From NCBI RefSeq assembly GCF_025465945.1, contig NZ_JANLNW010000011.1, positions 85,421-149,420 on the forward strand: a stretch of 64,000 nucleotides of DNA, in the 5' to 3' direction. This document shows positions 33,645 to 43,783 of the stretch, in pieces. The first letter of the stretch is position 1, and every line of letters begins with the position of its first letter. The translations under genes and the position numbers were made by a program. The notes under the pieces were generated by a model. That model worked only from the letters and a program-made list of their open reading frames with translations. It searched no databases and had not been told where the DNA came from. This stretch comes from Pseudomonas sp. 6D_7.1_Bac1 (GTDB lineage: Bacteria > Pseudomonadota > Gammaproteobacteria > Pseudomonadales > Pseudomonadaceae).

Positions 33645-35204
33645 TCAGGCCGGATAACCAGTGATCTCGCGAATGCTCTGGTACAACGGTTTAAGTTGCC
33701 GGTACATGCGCAAATACACTTCGCTGTAGAGCCGCCGATAGATCTGCTGCGCCTGGGGTTGCGGCATGAACACCTCGCCGACCCGGGTCATGGCCGCGAT
33801 GGCGCCGGGGAAGTCTGCGTACAACCCCAGGCCCACGGCACAGGCGATAGCCGCTCCCAGCCCGGACGCTTCATAGACATGTGGACGCTCGGCCGGCAGA
33901 CCGAAAATATCGGCGGTGAGCTGCATGGCCGCATCGCTCTGGGAGCCGCCACCGGCCACGCGCAAACGCTGGATAGACTGTTTCGAACGTTTTTCGATGC
34001 GCTCCTTGCCCTGGAGCAGGGCATACGCCAGGCCTTCGAGGATCGCCCGATAAATGTGCGCACGGGTGTGCACGTCGCCAAAACCGATCATCGCGCCCTT
34101 GGCCTCCACGCCGGGCTCACGGATCCCCGGCGACCAGTAGGGTTGCAGGGTCAGCCCCATGGAGCCGGGCGGTACCGCATTGACCAGGGCATCGAACAGT
34201 TGCTCCGGCTCCAGCCCTTGCTCCCGCGCTTGCTGCATCTCCCGCAGACCGAACTCGTGCTTGAACCAGCTGACCATCCAGTAACCGCGATAGATCATCA
34301 CCTCACAGTTGTAGTGATCAGGCACCGCCGCCGGATAAGGCGGAATCAGCGGGACGATTTCCAGGTAACGCGAGCGGGTGGTGGTGATGGTCGCCGTGGT
34401 GCCATAGGACAGGCAAGCAGTTGTCGCGTCCACGACTCCGGAGCCCAATACCTCGCAGGCTTTGTCGGCCCCGGCGGCAATCAAGGGCAGGCCTTCGGGA
34501 ATCCCGGTGTGCAGGCTGGCCTGGGCGCTTATGTACCCCAGGGTTTCACCCGGTTTGAGCAAGCTCGGCAGTTGTTCCGGGCGAACCTTGAGCGCCTGCC
34601 ATTTCCAGTCACGGGGTGCTGCCCAGCGCAGGCGCTTGAAGTCGAACGGCAGATAGCCCACGCAGCAGCCCACCGAGTCGACAAAGCGCCCGGTCAGGCG
34701 ATGGGTGAGAAATCCTGACAGCAGCAGGAACTTGTCGGTTGCCGCCCACACGTCCGGCTGATGCCGGGCGATCCAGTTGGCCTCGGCCTGGGCGCGAAAA
34801 TAGTCCACGGTAGCTTGTGCACCGATCAGTTTGAACAGCCAGCCCCAGGGCCCCTTGATCCCGCCTTCGATCTCGGTCTGACGCTGATCGAGCCAGAGGA
34901 TCGCCGGACGCAGGGCCTTGCCTTGGGCATCGACATTGATCAGCGTGCCGCGCTGGGTGGTCAGGGAAACACCGCCTATCCGCCCGCGGTCGATGCCGGT
35001 CTGTTCCCACAATTGATGACAGGCCTCGCCCAGCTTGCGCCAGTAATAATCCGGGTCCTGCTCGGCCCAGCCGGGGTGATTTGAATAGTAGGCCTGCAAC
35101 TCGACCTTGCCTTTGCCCAGCAGGTTGCCCTGCAGATCGAAGAGCAAGGCGCGCACGCTCTGGGTGCCATTGTCGATCGCCAGCAGATAGTTCTTGTTGT
35201 CCAT
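33645..35204 (-). CDS. FGGY-family carbohydrate kinase
   Basis: 519 residues from ATG 35204 (AGAGAG six bases upstream). N-terminal A-I-D-N-G-T-Q-S is the phosphate-1 motif of the FGGY fold, and C-terminal [10 protein letters not shown] the adenosine motif. These kinases phosphorylate sugars or polyols such as glycerol, xylulose or erythritol. It follows the GlpD-like gene by 20 bases, so a glycerol-like or polyol substrate that is then oxidised as its phosphate is plausible. It is not a typical GlpK by neighbourhood, as no glpF or glpR is next to it. Confidence 0.9.
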   Translation of the reverse strand: MDNKNYLLAIDNGTQSVRALLFDLQGNLLGKGKVELQAYYSNHPGWAEQDPDYYWRKLGEACHQLWEQTGIDRGRIGGVSLTTQRGTLINVDAQGKALRPAILWLDQRQTEIEGGIKGPWGWLFKLIGAQATVDYFRAQAEANWIARHQPDVWAATDKFLLLSGFLTHRLTGRFVDSVGCCVGYLPFDFKRLRWAAPRDWKWQALKVRPEQLPSLLKPGETLGYISAQASLHTGIPEGLPLIAAGADKACEVLGSGVVDATTACLSYGTTATITTTRSRYLEIVPLIPPYPAAVPDHYNCEVMIYRGYWMVSWFKHEFGLREMQQAREQGLEPEQLFDALVNAVPPGSMGLTLQPYWSPGIREPGVEAKGAMIGFGDVHTRAHIYRAILEGLAYALLQGKERIEKRSKQSIQRLRVAGGGSQSDAAMQLTADIFGLPAERPHVYEASGLGAAIACAVGLGLYADFPGAIAAMTRVGEVFMPQPQAQQIYRRLYSEVYLRMYRQLKPLYQSIREITGYPA

Positions 35205-35224
35205 GACGCTCTCTTTGATGGGCA

Positions 35225-36814
35225 TTAGCGCGAGCCTGGTGGCAGGCTGTGATGGCGTTGCCATAAGGTCAGATAACGCTGTTCCTCATGCTCCCAACGA
35301 TTGTCGTCCCAGCCCAGGCGTGGCTGGCAGAGGCGGCGTATGGCCGGCAGGTACTGGGCGGCGCCATTGGCCAGCAACAAACCGAGCCGGGTGCGGCGCA
35401 GCAGCAGATCGTCCAGGTGCAGGATCATTTCGGCTTCTGCGGCGAAGGCCAGTTCGGCCCAGAGGGTGTCGGTGGCGCCGATACTGTCGCTGCCCAGTTC
35501 GGCCACCTGCTGCGCCAACTGCGGCAGGTCCCGCCCATGCCGCCCGGCCAGGCGGCGCAGCTGCCCGGCACTCAAGCCCGGGACCGGCGACAACGGCACT
35601 GCGGCAAACACCGCCGCGCCGTCATCCGTCACCGAACGTCCGAGCATCTCTGCACAGGCCTTCAGGACCTCGATGGCCTGTGGCCGAAAGGTGGTCAGCT
35701 TGCCTCCCGCCAGCGTCACGCAGCCGGGCTCGCGCCACAGCACATGCTCGCGTTTTTCATTGGACGGCTTGCCTTGGGTGTCGCCACTGCCCACCACCGG
35801 ACGCACCCCGGACCAGGTCGACAACACATCCGCCGCGACCACCTGGGCCTGAGGAAACTGCTGCGCGCAGGCTGCCAGCAGATAGTCGAGCTCCTCGCTG
35901 CTGATGCTCGCACTGCGGTCCAGTTCTTCGTGATGATCAAGGTCAGTGGTACCCACCACCGTCGCGCCTTCCCAGGGGAACACGAACACCGGCCGGCCAT
36001 CCTGGGCGTGCATGAAGCTGAAGGCGTGAGCCACCGGCAATCGCCAGCCGGGCAACAACAGGTGACTGCCGCGTAAGGGTCGCAGGTGTTTGCCGTCGGC
36101 CGCCGGGCTGAAGCGTTCGGCCCAGGCCCCGGTGGCCACCGCCAGCACGCCGCAGCGCAGCCGCAGCAGCTCGCCCCCTTCACGGTCCTCGACCTGTACG
36201 CCGCACACCCGGTCGCCTTCGCGCAGCAGGCTCTGCACCCGCATCCCGTTAAAGGCATAAGCGCCCTCGGCACGGGCCTCGGCCAACACCCGCATCACCA
36301 GACGGGCGTCATCGGTGACCGCGTCGAGAAACGCTGAGCCACCCAGCAGCCCCTGCTCCTTGATCCCCGGCGCCAGATAGCGCATTTGCTCCGCACCGTA
36401 AAAGCGGTGATTGCGCCGCCCGGCCAGGGCGTCGTACACCGTCAGCAGGCCACCGAATAAACGAGGGCCTGGAAAGCTTCCACGGTAGTGCGGCATCAGA
36501 AAGCTCAGTGGGTCGACCAGACCGGGCGCCTGCTCCATCAACCGCTGGCGCTCATGCACCGAGTCGCGGGCCAGCCGCCATTGTCCCTTGGCGATGTAAC
36601 GCAAACCGCCGTGGACCATTTTCGAGGAGCGGCTGGACGTGCCCCAGGCAAAGTCACGCTGCTCCAGCAGCAGGCAGCGCCAACCACGGCGCGCAGCCTC
36701 GCGCAGAATGCCGGCACCGCTGATGCCGCCGCCGATCACGATCAGGTCCCAGGTTTCGTCCGCCAGGGTCGGCAACACCCGTTGCCGCCATTGCCCGTTC
36801 CAGTTCTGGCTCAT
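35225..36814 (-). CDS. GlpD-like FAD-dependent glycerol-3-phosphate dehydrogenase
   Basis: 529 residues. The N-terminal dinucleotide motif is [10 protein letters not shown], followed by the GlpD signature around [14 protein letters not shown]. The C-terminal helical domain of bacterial GlpD is present. It would oxidise glycerol-3-phosphate or a related polyol phosphate and pass electrons to the quinone pool. Co-directional and close to an FGGY kinase (downstream) and an alkyl-DHAP-synthase-like flavoprotein (upstream, 4 bases), so it is part of a paralogous pathway rather than the housekeeping glp regulon; this is inference. Confidence 0.92.
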   Translation of the reverse strand: MSQNWNGQWRQRVLPTLADETWDLIVIGGGISGAGILREAARRGWRCLLLEQRDFAWGTSSRSSKMVHGGLRYIAKGQWRLARDSVHERQRLMEQAPGLVDPLSFLMPHYRGSFPGPRLFGGLLTVYDALAGRRNHRFYGAEQMRYLAPGIKEQGLLGGSAFLDAVTDDARLVMRVLAEARAEGAYAFNGMRVQSLLREGDRVCGVQVEDREGGELLRLRCGVLAVATGAWAERFSPAADGKHLRPLRGSHLLLPGWRLPVAHAFSFMHAQDGRPVFVFPWEGATVVGTTDLDHHEELDRSASISSEELDYLLAACAQQFPQAQVVAADVLSTWSGVRPVVGSGDTQGKPSNEKREHVLWREPGCVTLAGGKLTTFRPQAIEVLKACAEMLGRSVTDDGAAVFAAVPLSPVPGLSAGQLRRLAGRHGRDLPQLAQQVAELGSDSIGATDTLWAELAFAAEAEMILHLDDLLLRRTRLGLLLANGAAQYLPAIRRLCQPRLGWDDNRWEHEEQRYLTLWQRHHSLPPGSR

Positions 36815-36818
36815 TGGC

Positions 36819-38414
36819 TCACTCTTGCAGCAAAGTGCCGGGGTTGAGACGCCCGGCCGGGTCGAAGTGGCGACTCAGGGTCTTGAGCGCGTCCATCGCC
36901 AAGGCCCCCTTCTCCATGGGCAGGTACGGCGCATGGTCCTTACCCACGCCGTGCTGGTGGCTAATGGTGCCGTGGTTCTCGACGATCGTCTGGCTGGCGG
37001 CGTGCTTCAGGGCCTTCCAGCGCTCCAGGGTGGCGGGGTAATCCGCCGCCGGACGAAACACATAGCTGGTGTAGATGCTCGAGCCTTCACCGTAGACATG
37101 GGACAGATGGGTGAACACATGGACCCGTTCGCCCTGGGCTGCCAGACAGTCGCGCAGACTGTCTTCGATCTTGTTCAGCAGGTTGTCGACATTGCTCCAG
37201 TCGGTGGCGGTTTCCAGGGTGTCCACCACGTAACCGGCGCGCCAGAGATTTTCCCGCAGGTAGGGAAACCGGAAGCGGTTCTGCGCCCACTTCTTGCCCA
37301 GCAGGGTCCCGGTGAATACCCCGCCAAAACGCTTGAGCTGTTGCCTGGCTTGAGCCAGCGACAAGGCGTTCTGCCGACGATTGCCGGTCACGCCGAAGGT
37401 CAGCAGGCATTTGCCCTCGCCGGCACCGCGCAACGCCAGGTACTTTTCCAGCCAGGCGATCTGTTTAGGGTAGCCGGCCAGGGCCAGTTGGGTTTGTGTC
37501 TCCACTGCATTCGACAGACGCAGCATGGACAGCGGTACCCGCGCCTGGACCAGTTGCCGAATGGCCTGCAGCGCTCGGGGCCAATCCGGCAGAAACACGC
37601 CATAAAAACGTTCGTCGTCGGCCAGCGCGCTGACCCGCACCTTGACCGAGGAAATGATCCCGAAGCGCCCTTCGCAACCCAGCACCAGTTCACGCAGATC
37701 GGGGCCGGCGGCCGAGGCCGGGAAGGTCGGGATCTGCAGCGGTCCGGCAAAGGTTTCCAGGGTGCCGCCAGCGAACAACTGCTCGATGCGGCCGTAGCGC
37801 AGTGACTGCTGACCGCTGGAACGACTCGCCACCCAGCCGCCCAGCGTCGAGAGCTCCCAGGACTGCGGGAAATGCCCCAGGGTGTAGCCACGGGCACGCA
37901 ACTGGCTTTCCACCTGCGGCCCACTGGCACCAGGACCAAAGGTGGCGATCAGACTCTGCTCGTCCAGCTCGAGCATGCGGTTCATCCGCGCCAGGGACAC
38001 GGTCAATACCGGTCGCGACGAAATCGTCGGGTTGATATGCCCGGCCACCGAGGTGCCACCGCCGTAGGGGATCAGGCACAGGTCCCGCGTCTGGGCCAGC
38101 GCCAGCAACTGGCGAATCTGTTCCTGGCTTTGCGGATAGGCCACCGCATCCGGGTAGACGCCCGGCTTGCCTTCGCGCAGAGCCAGCCAGTCCGGCAGGC
38201 TCTGCCCGCGAGCGTGCAACAAGCGGTCATGGGCTTCGATGCTATACAGCCCATGCGCCGCCAGGCGCGAAGGCGGTACCAGGGCCAGCGCGCTATCCAG
38301 AGAAGCGTCGGGCAGCGTCCACCCTGCGCCGACCCGGGCCAAAAGAAAGTCCGCCCCATGAGCCGGCAATTCAACTACCGTCGTTTCATCGCCCCAGCCG
38401 TTCCAGCGTCGCAT
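36819..38414 (-). CDS. FAD-binding oxidase, alkyl-DHAP-synthase-like
   Basis: 531 residues of the VAO/PCMH flavoprotein family. The FAD-binding half has Y-P-D-A-V-A-Y-P-Q-S, I-P-Y-G-G-G-T-S-V-A-G and W-V-A-S-R-S-S-G-Q-Q-S; the C-terminal half has T-H-L-S-H-V-Y and E-N-H-G-T-I-S-H-Q-H-G-V-G-K-D-H-A. The last motif, with its His pair, is that of alkyldihydroxyacetonephosphate synthases, which make the ether bond of ether lipids, and of related oxidases. First gene of the kinase/dehydrogenase operon. Activity could be oxidative rather than ether-forming. Confidence 0.9.
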   Translation of the reverse strand: MRRWNGWGDETTVVELPAHGADFLLARVGAGWTLPDASLDSALALVPPSRLAAHGLYSIEAHDRLLHARGQSLPDWLALREGKPGVYPDAVAYPQSQEQIRQLLALAQTRDLCLIPYGGGTSVAGHINPTISSRPVLTVSLARMNRMLELDEQSLIATFGPGASGPQVESQLRARGYTLGHFPQSWELSTLGGWVASRSSGQQSLRYGRIEQLFAGGTLETFAGPLQIPTFPASAAGPDLRELVLGCEGRFGIISSVKVRVSALADDERFYGVFLPDWPRALQAIRQLVQARVPLSMLRLSNAVETQTQLALAGYPKQIAWLEKYLALRGAGEGKCLLTFGVTGNRRQNALSLAQARQQLKRFGGVFTGTLLGKKWAQNRFRFPYLRENLWRAGYVVDTLETATDWSNVDNLLNKIEDSLRDCLAAQGERVHVFTHLSHVYGEGSSIYTSYVFRPAADYPATLERWKALKHAASQTIVENHGTISHQHGVGKDHAPYLPMEKGALAMDALKTLSRHFDPAGRLNPGTLLQE

Positions 38415-38681
38415 GCCTGTGTTCCTTTGCGGTTCTTGTTGGTCTTCGATCTGCGCCTATATTAGCCAGCCCCGGTAGCCTGTCACGGTCGCATCAGGAC
38501 AGATCGAGTAGCCAATTGGGTCAACCGATGCCCCCGCAGCGAAGCATTTACTTTAGCCCTGCTTTCAAATTACCTTTCAGGGCGCCGACGCCTGTGGATA
38601 ACCGCCATGCCAGAAGGCGGTTCAAGTGCCAGCAGCAGCCACACGCGCATCCATGAAGGATTTGTCCCCAGGAACAGGATC

Positions 38682-39713
38682 ATGCAGACACTCGGCTACA
38701 CCTCGGTCCCCCCTCTGCTGAAGTACCTGCGTCATGCCGAACAACTCGGCATTCCCACCGCCCCAGCCCTGGCGGCCGCCGGGCTTGAGGCACAGCAACT
38801 GAGCGACAACTCCCTGCGCCTGCCGGGCAAGGCCCACGAACAGTTGCTGGACTATCTGTGCGAGCACTCCGGCGATCCTCTGTTCGGGCTGAATTCGGCA
38901 CGTTACGTGTTGCCCAACTCCTGGAGCGTGCTGGGTTACATCACCATGAATTGCGCGACCCTCGGCGAGGCGATGAACCGCATCATGCCGTTCGAAAAGC
39001 TGGTGGGTGACATGGGGGTCAGCCGCGCCGAAATGGCGCAAGGCCAGGTACGGCTGATCTGGAACTGTCGCCATCAGCGCCCTGAAACTCGTCGGCACAT
39101 GGTGGAAAACGTTCTGGCATCCTGGCTGGTGTACGCCCGCTGGATCGCCGACATGCAGGTCTCGCCCGCCGCCGTCTGGTTCGAACACTCGCTGCCGAGC
39201 GCAATCGAGTGCTCGCAGTACGAGGACTTTTTTGGCTGCCCGGTGCTCTTCGATCAGGCGTGTTCGGCCCTGGTGGCGCCACTGGACTACCTGCAACTGC
39301 CCTTGCGCCAGGCCGATGCCCAACTCTTGCGTACCCTGGAAGAACACGCGCTGGGCCTGATGGCTTCGCTGGACGATGCGCCACTGCCGCTGCGCGTGAA
39401 AAACGCCCTGCGCCAATTGCTCAAGGAAGGGCTGCCGCGCAAGGAGCAGGTGGCCGAACAGTTCGCCATGTCAGTGCGTACGCTGCAGCGGCAATTGCAG
39501 CAGGCCGGCACCTCCTATCAACAGATCCTCGACGATCTGCGCCAAGAGCTCGCCGAGCATTATCTGTTGCACAGCGAACTGCCGATCCAGGACATCGCCC
39601 AGTACCTGGGCTTCACCGAGCCACGCTCGTTTCACCGCACGTTCAAGAGCCGCACCGGCATGCCGCCTGGCGAGTACCGCCAGACTTACCTCACAGCGCC
39701 TTCGCCACGCTGA
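38682..39713 (+). CDS. AraC-type regulator (OruR/arabinose-binding-like N-domain)
   Basis: 343 residues from ATG 38682, with AGGA upstream; the frame is longer but the N-terminal extension is not family-like. The N-terminal ~190 residues match the ligand-binding domain seen in OruR-type regulators (P-L-L-K-Y-L-R, S-W-S-V-L-G-Y). The C-terminus is an AraC DNA-binding domain (R-T-L-Q-R-Q-L-Q-Q-A-G-T-S and D-I-A-Q-Y-L-G-F-T-E-P-R-S-F-H-R-T-F). It is divergent from the flavoprotein operon and likely controls it. Confidence 0.92.
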   Translation: MQTLGYTSVPPLLKYLRHAEQLGIPTAPALAAAGLEAQQLSDNSLRLPGKAHEQLLDYLCEHSGDPLFGLNSARYVLPNSWSVLGYITMNCATLGEAMNRIMPFEKLVGDMGVSRAEMAQGQVRLIWNCRHQRPETRRHMVENVLASWLVYARWIADMQVSPAAVWFEHSLPSAIECSQYEDFFGCPVLFDQACSALVAPLDYLQLPLRQADAQLLRTLEEHALGLMASLDDAPLPLRVKNALRQLLKEGLPRKEQVAEQFAMSVRTLQRQLQQAGTSYQQILDDLRQELAEHYLLHSELPIQDIAQYLGFTEPRSFHRTFKSRTGMPPGEYRQTYLTAPSPR

Positions 39714-39901
39714 TGCATGACGCCCGGTCGGATACCGTTTACCGCTGGGCAGCCAGACGCCCAAGGTATTGCGCTTCTTCAACGGCAGACAGTCTGTCGT
39801 CAAGTGCTTCAAGCTTCGTCCGGCGAATGTCAAAATCCCCACAAGACTATTAATAAACATTACCATTTGCGACGTAATAGTCGAAAACGATGAGGAATCG
39901 A

Positions 39902-40753
39902 ATGCGCAGGCCTGCTGTATTTTTTTTGGCATCCATGCTGACAGCGTGCGGGACTGGGCTGCCCGTCGAGAATACTAAAGCAGTGGAAAACGTAGCGTCC
40001 AAGAGTGGGCATACCCCACTGAACATGGATGGTTATACCGCGAACAAACTGGATGCCCTGCTCAAAGAACGCTCAGCGACCCATCCCGACGACATAGGGC
40101 AGATGAACAATCTGATCTCACGCGAGTTTTTGGGGCTGCCCTATGTCGCGAACAGGTTGCAGGGCTCTGCTACCACGCCGGAGAAGCTGGTAGTCGACTT
40201 CAGGGGCCTGGACTGTTTCACCTATCTGGATTACGTCGAAGCGCTGAGAAAGTCCACCAATGAAGCGGACTTCGTCAAGAGCCTCATTCAGACGCGTTAT
40301 GTGAACGGCAATCTCGATTTCCTGCATCGCCGGCACTTCTTCACAGACTGGTCGCAGGCCGAGCAAAAACTGGCCGACGACGTCACCGCTCAAATCAGCC
40401 CTCATGCGGTAACCGTGGTTAAAAGCCTCAACCGCAAAGCAGATGGCAGCGCCTACTTGCCTGGCGTGCCCATGATCGAACGCAGTATTACCTATATCCC
40501 TAGCGCTTTTGTTAACGACCAAGTGATCAGCCGCTTGCAGACGGGTGACTACGTCGGCATCTACACCCAGGTCGCGGGTCTGGACGTCACCCATACAGGG
40601 TTCTTCATCAACAAAGACGCCGGGCCCGTGCTCCGTAATGCCTCTTCGAAGAAAAGGAACAGAGAAGTCGTAGACTCCCCCTTTAAGGCCTACATAGCGA
40701 AGACGCCAGGGATAGTGGTATTACGGGCCCGGCAATCTCCTGAGGATCAATGA
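39902..40753 (+). CDS. DUF1460 lipoprotein, amidase-like
   Basis: 283 residues from ATG 39902, which has GAGGAATCGA upstream. A lipoprotein signal (F-F-L-A-S-M-L-T-A-C) places Cys16 as the acylated residue. The core has G-L-D-C-F-T-Y-L-D-Y-V-E-A-L, with the Cys of an NlpC/P60-like DUF1460 fold, and T-H-T-G-F-F-I as the His motif. DUF1460 proteins are N-acetylmuramoyl-L-alanine amidase-like enzymes. The gene stands alone and is followed by a terminator at 40801. Base composition is a little less GC-rich than its neighbours. Confidence 0.88.
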   Translation: MRRPAVFFLASMLTACGTGLPVENTKAVENVASKSGHTPLNMDGYTANKLDALLKERSATHPDDIGQMNNLISREFLGLPYVANRLQGSATTPEKLVVDFRGLDCFTYLDYVEALRKSTNEADFVKSLIQTRYVNGNLDFLHRRHFFTDWSQAEQKLADDVTAQISPHAVTVVKSLNRKADGSAYLPGVPMIERSITYIPSAFVNDQVISRLQTGDYVGIYTQVAGLDVTHTGFFINKDAGPVLRNASSKKRNREVVDSPFKAYIAKTPGIVVLRARQSPEDQ

Positions 40754-40800
40754 ATTCTGGTTCGCCCCTTTTGCCCAAGCCCTGTACATCTTCAAGTATC

Positions 40801-40829
40801 AACAAAGCCCGTCTTGTGCGGGCTTTGTT
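40801..40829. terminator. Terminator hairpin, second copy of repeated type
   Basis: AACAAAGCCCG and CGGGCTTTGTT form a near-perfect stem after the DUF1460 gene. Sequence and flanks match the hairpin at 26673-26701 except in the loop. Confidence 0.8.
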
Positions 40830-40856
40830 GCATCTGGGGTTTGGTATATCACGTGT

Positions 40857-42227
40857 TCAAGGAGCGGGCACCAACCCCAAATCCGCTCGCCCTACGCCCT
40901 TCACCTCGGCAGGATTCGCGCAGGCGACAAAATCCTCCTTGCGCAACAGCACCAGCGCGATCAGCGATACCACACCCGTGCCGATGTAAAAGTACCAGGG
41001 CGAGGTAATGTCTCCGGTCACCTTTATCAGCCAGGTAGAAATCAGCGGTGCGCTGCCGCCGAATACCGCGACCGGGATGTTGTACGCCACCGCGATACCG
41101 GTGGAGCGGATTCGGGTGGGCAACAACTCGCTCATCAACGCGTACGTCGACGAGGCATACAGCCCGAACAGGATCGCTACTGCCATCAACGGGTAGATAA
41201 ACGAAGCAGGCGTCGCCGTGGGTGCCGATTTGAACAGCCAGAACATCGCCAGGGTCGCCAGAGTGCCGATCACCAACAAAAACGGCTTGCGCCCATATTT
41301 ATCCGTGAACGCACCGCCGAACGGCATGACGACTGCGGCCGAGAGGCTGGCAATGAAGACGTAGAGCAAGGTCGTGCCGCTGTCGAACTTGAGAATGCTC
41401 GACATGTAGGTCGAGGCGAAGGTCAGCACCAGATAAAAGATCGAGCTGTGCAGGGTGATGATGAAGAACACCAGGGCAATCGCCCGTTTCCACTGCCAGA
41501 CTTCTCGCAGAGGGGCTTTCGAGGTCTCCCCCGCGCGCTGCAACGCCAGGAATTCGGGACTGTCTTCCAGCTTCAGGCGGATGTACATCGAGATCAGCCC
41601 CAGAGGCGCCGCGATCAGGAACGGAATGCGCCAGCCCCAGGCTTGCATCAGGTCCGCGCCCATTACCCAGGTCATGCCATTAGCCACCGCACCGCCCAGC
41701 AACAGCCCGAGCACCGCCGTCACCATCAACCAGCAGGTAGCAAACCCGCGTCGCCCGGGCCCCGCGTACTCGGAGATGAAGCTGGTGATGGTGCCGATCT
41801 CGCCGCCGGCCGAGAAGCCCTGCACGCAGCGGATCAACACCAGAAGGATCGGCGCGGCGATACCCAGCGTGGCATAGGTCGGCAACAGCCCCAGCAAAAC
41901 GGTGGAGCCGGCCATCATCACCAGCACCGTGATCAGGGTCTTGCGTCGACCGATCTTGTCCGCCAGCGGACCGAAGAACAGCCCGCCCAGCGGCCGGATG
42001 AAAAAGCTCAAGGCAAACGCGGCAAAACTGGCGAGCAGGCTGGTGGTCGGGTCGTCGGAGACGAAAAACGCCTTGCCGATATAGACGGCGAGAAAGCCAT
42101 AAACGCCGTAGTCGTACCACTCGATCAGGTGGCCGGACGTTGCACCGATAAACGCCCGGCGCCGTTGCCGAGCCGGGTTTTGCTGTTGAATGCCCACGTG
42201 AGGGACTCCTGTCTGATATCTATCCAT
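40857..42227 (-). CDS. MFS transporter of the metabolite:H+ symporter (MHS) type
   Basis: About 456 residues from ATG 42227 (a GTG at 42236 is in frame). Twelve helices, with the MHS landmarks I-E-W-Y-D-Y-G-V-Y-G, F-I-R-P-L-G-G and G-P-L-A-D-K-I-G-R-R-K-T. These carriers import organic acids such as benzoate, citrate or aromatic acids with protons. It is the last gene of an operon with acyl-CoA ligase and thiolase genes, so the substrate is probably a carboxylic acid degraded by those enzymes. Confidence 0.93.
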   Translation of the reverse strand: MDRYQTGVPHVGIQQQNPARQRRRAFIGATSGHLIEWYDYGVYGFLAVYIGKAFFVSDDPTTSLLASFAAFALSFFIRPLGGLFFGPLADKIGRRKTLITVLVMMAGSTVLLGLLPTYATLGIAAPILLVLIRCVQGFSAGGEIGTITSFISEYAGPGRRGFATCWLMVTAVLGLLLGGAVANGMTWVMGADLMQAWGWRIPFLIAAPLGLISMYIRLKLEDSPEFLALQRAGETSKAPLREVWQWKRAIALVFFIITLHSSIFYLVLTFASTYMSSILKFDSGTTLLYVFIASLSAAVVMPFGGAFTDKYGRKPFLLVIGTLATLAMFWLFKSAPTATPASFIYPLMAVAILFGLYASSTYALMSELLPTRIRSTGIAVAYNIPVAVFGGSAPLISTWLIKVTGDITSPWYFYIGTGVVSLIALVLLRKEDFVACANPAEVKGVGRADLGLVPAP

Positions 42228-42239
42228 GGAAAACACAAC

Positions 42240-43781
42240 TCAAGGAACTGCAGTGACGTTCGCTTCCTCCTCCAACCACAGACGCAGATCGGTCTTGAGG
42301 ATCTTGCCGTAACTGTTCTTGGGCAGCTCGGTGCGAAACACGTACTTCTTCGGCTTTTTGAACGACGCCATGCGTTCGATGAACCAGGCATTGAGCAATG
42401 ACGCGTCGAGCGCCACGGCATCGCGGGGAACGACGAACGCTACCACCGATTCCCCCCACTGCACATCAGGCTCGCCGACCACGCAGACTTCAAATACGTC
42501 TGGGTGTTGCGCCAGCACTTCCTCGACTTCCCGAGGGTACACATTGCTGCCGCCGGAAATGATCACATCCTTGGAGCGATCGGTGAGCGTCAGATAACCC
42601 GCGTGATCCAGGACGCCGATGTCGCCGGTCAACAGCCAGCCATCCACCAAGGTCTGGCGAGTCGCGGCCTCGTTGCGCCAGTAGCCCTGCATGACGGTGG
42701 CACCGCGCACGGCAATTTCCCCCGGCTGACCGGGAGGCAACGGCCGGTGTTCGGGGTCGAGAATCCTGATCTCCACACACGAATGTGCCCGCCCCACGGA
42801 TGCTGCCAGCGAGGCCCATCCGGGACGGTTTCGATCCGCGATCAGCTCACGCGACAAGGCGCTGATCGTCATCGGGCTCTCCCCCTGACCATAGATCTGC
42901 ACCAGCCGTGCGCCAAAGGTCTCGACCGCATCTTGCAGATCCGCCAGGTACATGGGCGCGCCACCGTAGACGATGGTTTTGATCCCCTCACCGCCGTAGC
43001 CTTGGCGACGGGCCTGTTCAACCATGCGCTTGACCATGGTCGGCGCGGCGAACAACGTGACATTGCCTAGCCCACGCGCCAGCTCGAACAACTCGTCGGC
43101 CTTGAAACCACCGGATTCGGGGACAACATGGCGAGCACCGCGACGCACATGGATGAAGTTGTACAGTCCGGCGCCATGGGACATCGGGGCCGCGTACACC
43201 ACCGCGTCATCCGGGCTGACCGGGTCAACGTCCAGCGGATAACACAGTGACATGGCCGTCAGGTTGCCGTGGGACAGCATCACCCCCTTGGGTCGTCCGG
43301 TGGTGCCGGAGGTGTAAAACAGCCAGGCCAGGTCATCGCAATGACGAGGGCAGGGATTGGCCAGCGTCGTCGAATCGAGCGAAGAGCGCAGCGTGCGGTC
43401 CCCTCCATCCAGCTCTCGACACCCTTGCGGCAACGCCACGGGCAAGAACACCTGGCCGCCATCGGTGAAAATCAGACGGGCTTGCGCATCGTCGACGATC
43501 CAGCCGGCTTCAACAGGGTGCAGCTTGCAGTTGATCGGCACCACCACCGCGCCAACCCACCAGACGGCATAGAGCAGTTCGAGGTATTCGCAACGGTTCC
43601 TCATGAACAGCGCCACACGGGCGCCGGGCGCAATGCCGTGCTCGTCAAGGAGGTACGCGGCACGCTCACGGACACGGGCGGCAAACGTCCCATAGTCGGC
43701 GACTTGCCGCTGCCCCTCAAACAACGCCGGACGTTCTGGCCAGCGACGACCGGCGTCGTTCAACCAGTTGGCGATATTCAT
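42240..43781 (-). CDS. AMP-binding acyl-CoA ligase
   Basis: 513 residues from ATG 43781, two bases after the thiolase stop. ANL-family motifs are present: P-loop Y-T-S-G-T-T-G-R-P-K-G, I-Y-G-Q-G-E (A5) and Y-L-T-L-T-D-R-S-K-D (A8), with the C-terminal Lys in K-N-S-Y-G-K. It activates a carboxylic acid to its CoA thioester with ATP. The transporter downstream and thiolase upstream suggest uptake, activation and thiolytic cleavage of one acid. Chain type cannot be deduced. Confidence 0.93.
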   Translation of the reverse strand: MNIANWLNDAGRRWPERPALFEGQRQVADYGTFAARVRERAAYLLDEHGIAPGARVALFMRNRCEYLELLYAVWWVGAVVVPINCKLHPVEAGWIVDDAQARLIFTDGGQVFLPVALPQGCRELDGGDRTLRSSLDSTTLANPCPRHCDDLAWLFYTSGTTGRPKGVMLSHGNLTAMSLCYPLDVDPVSPDDAVVYAAPMSHGAGLYNFIHVRRGARHVVPESGGFKADELFELARGLGNVTLFAAPTMVKRMVEQARRQGYGGEGIKTIVYGGAPMYLADLQDAVETFGARLVQIYGQGESPMTISALSRELIADRNRPGWASLAASVGRAHSCVEIRILDPEHRPLPPGQPGEIAVRGATVMQGYWRNEAATRQTLVDGWLLTGDIGVLDHAGYLTLTDRSKDVIISGGSNVYPREVEEVLAQHPDVFEVCVVGEPDVQWGESVVAFVVPRDAVALDASLLNAWFIERMASFKKPKKYVFRTELPKNSYGKILKTDLRLWLEEEANVTAVP

Positions 43782-43783
43782 GC

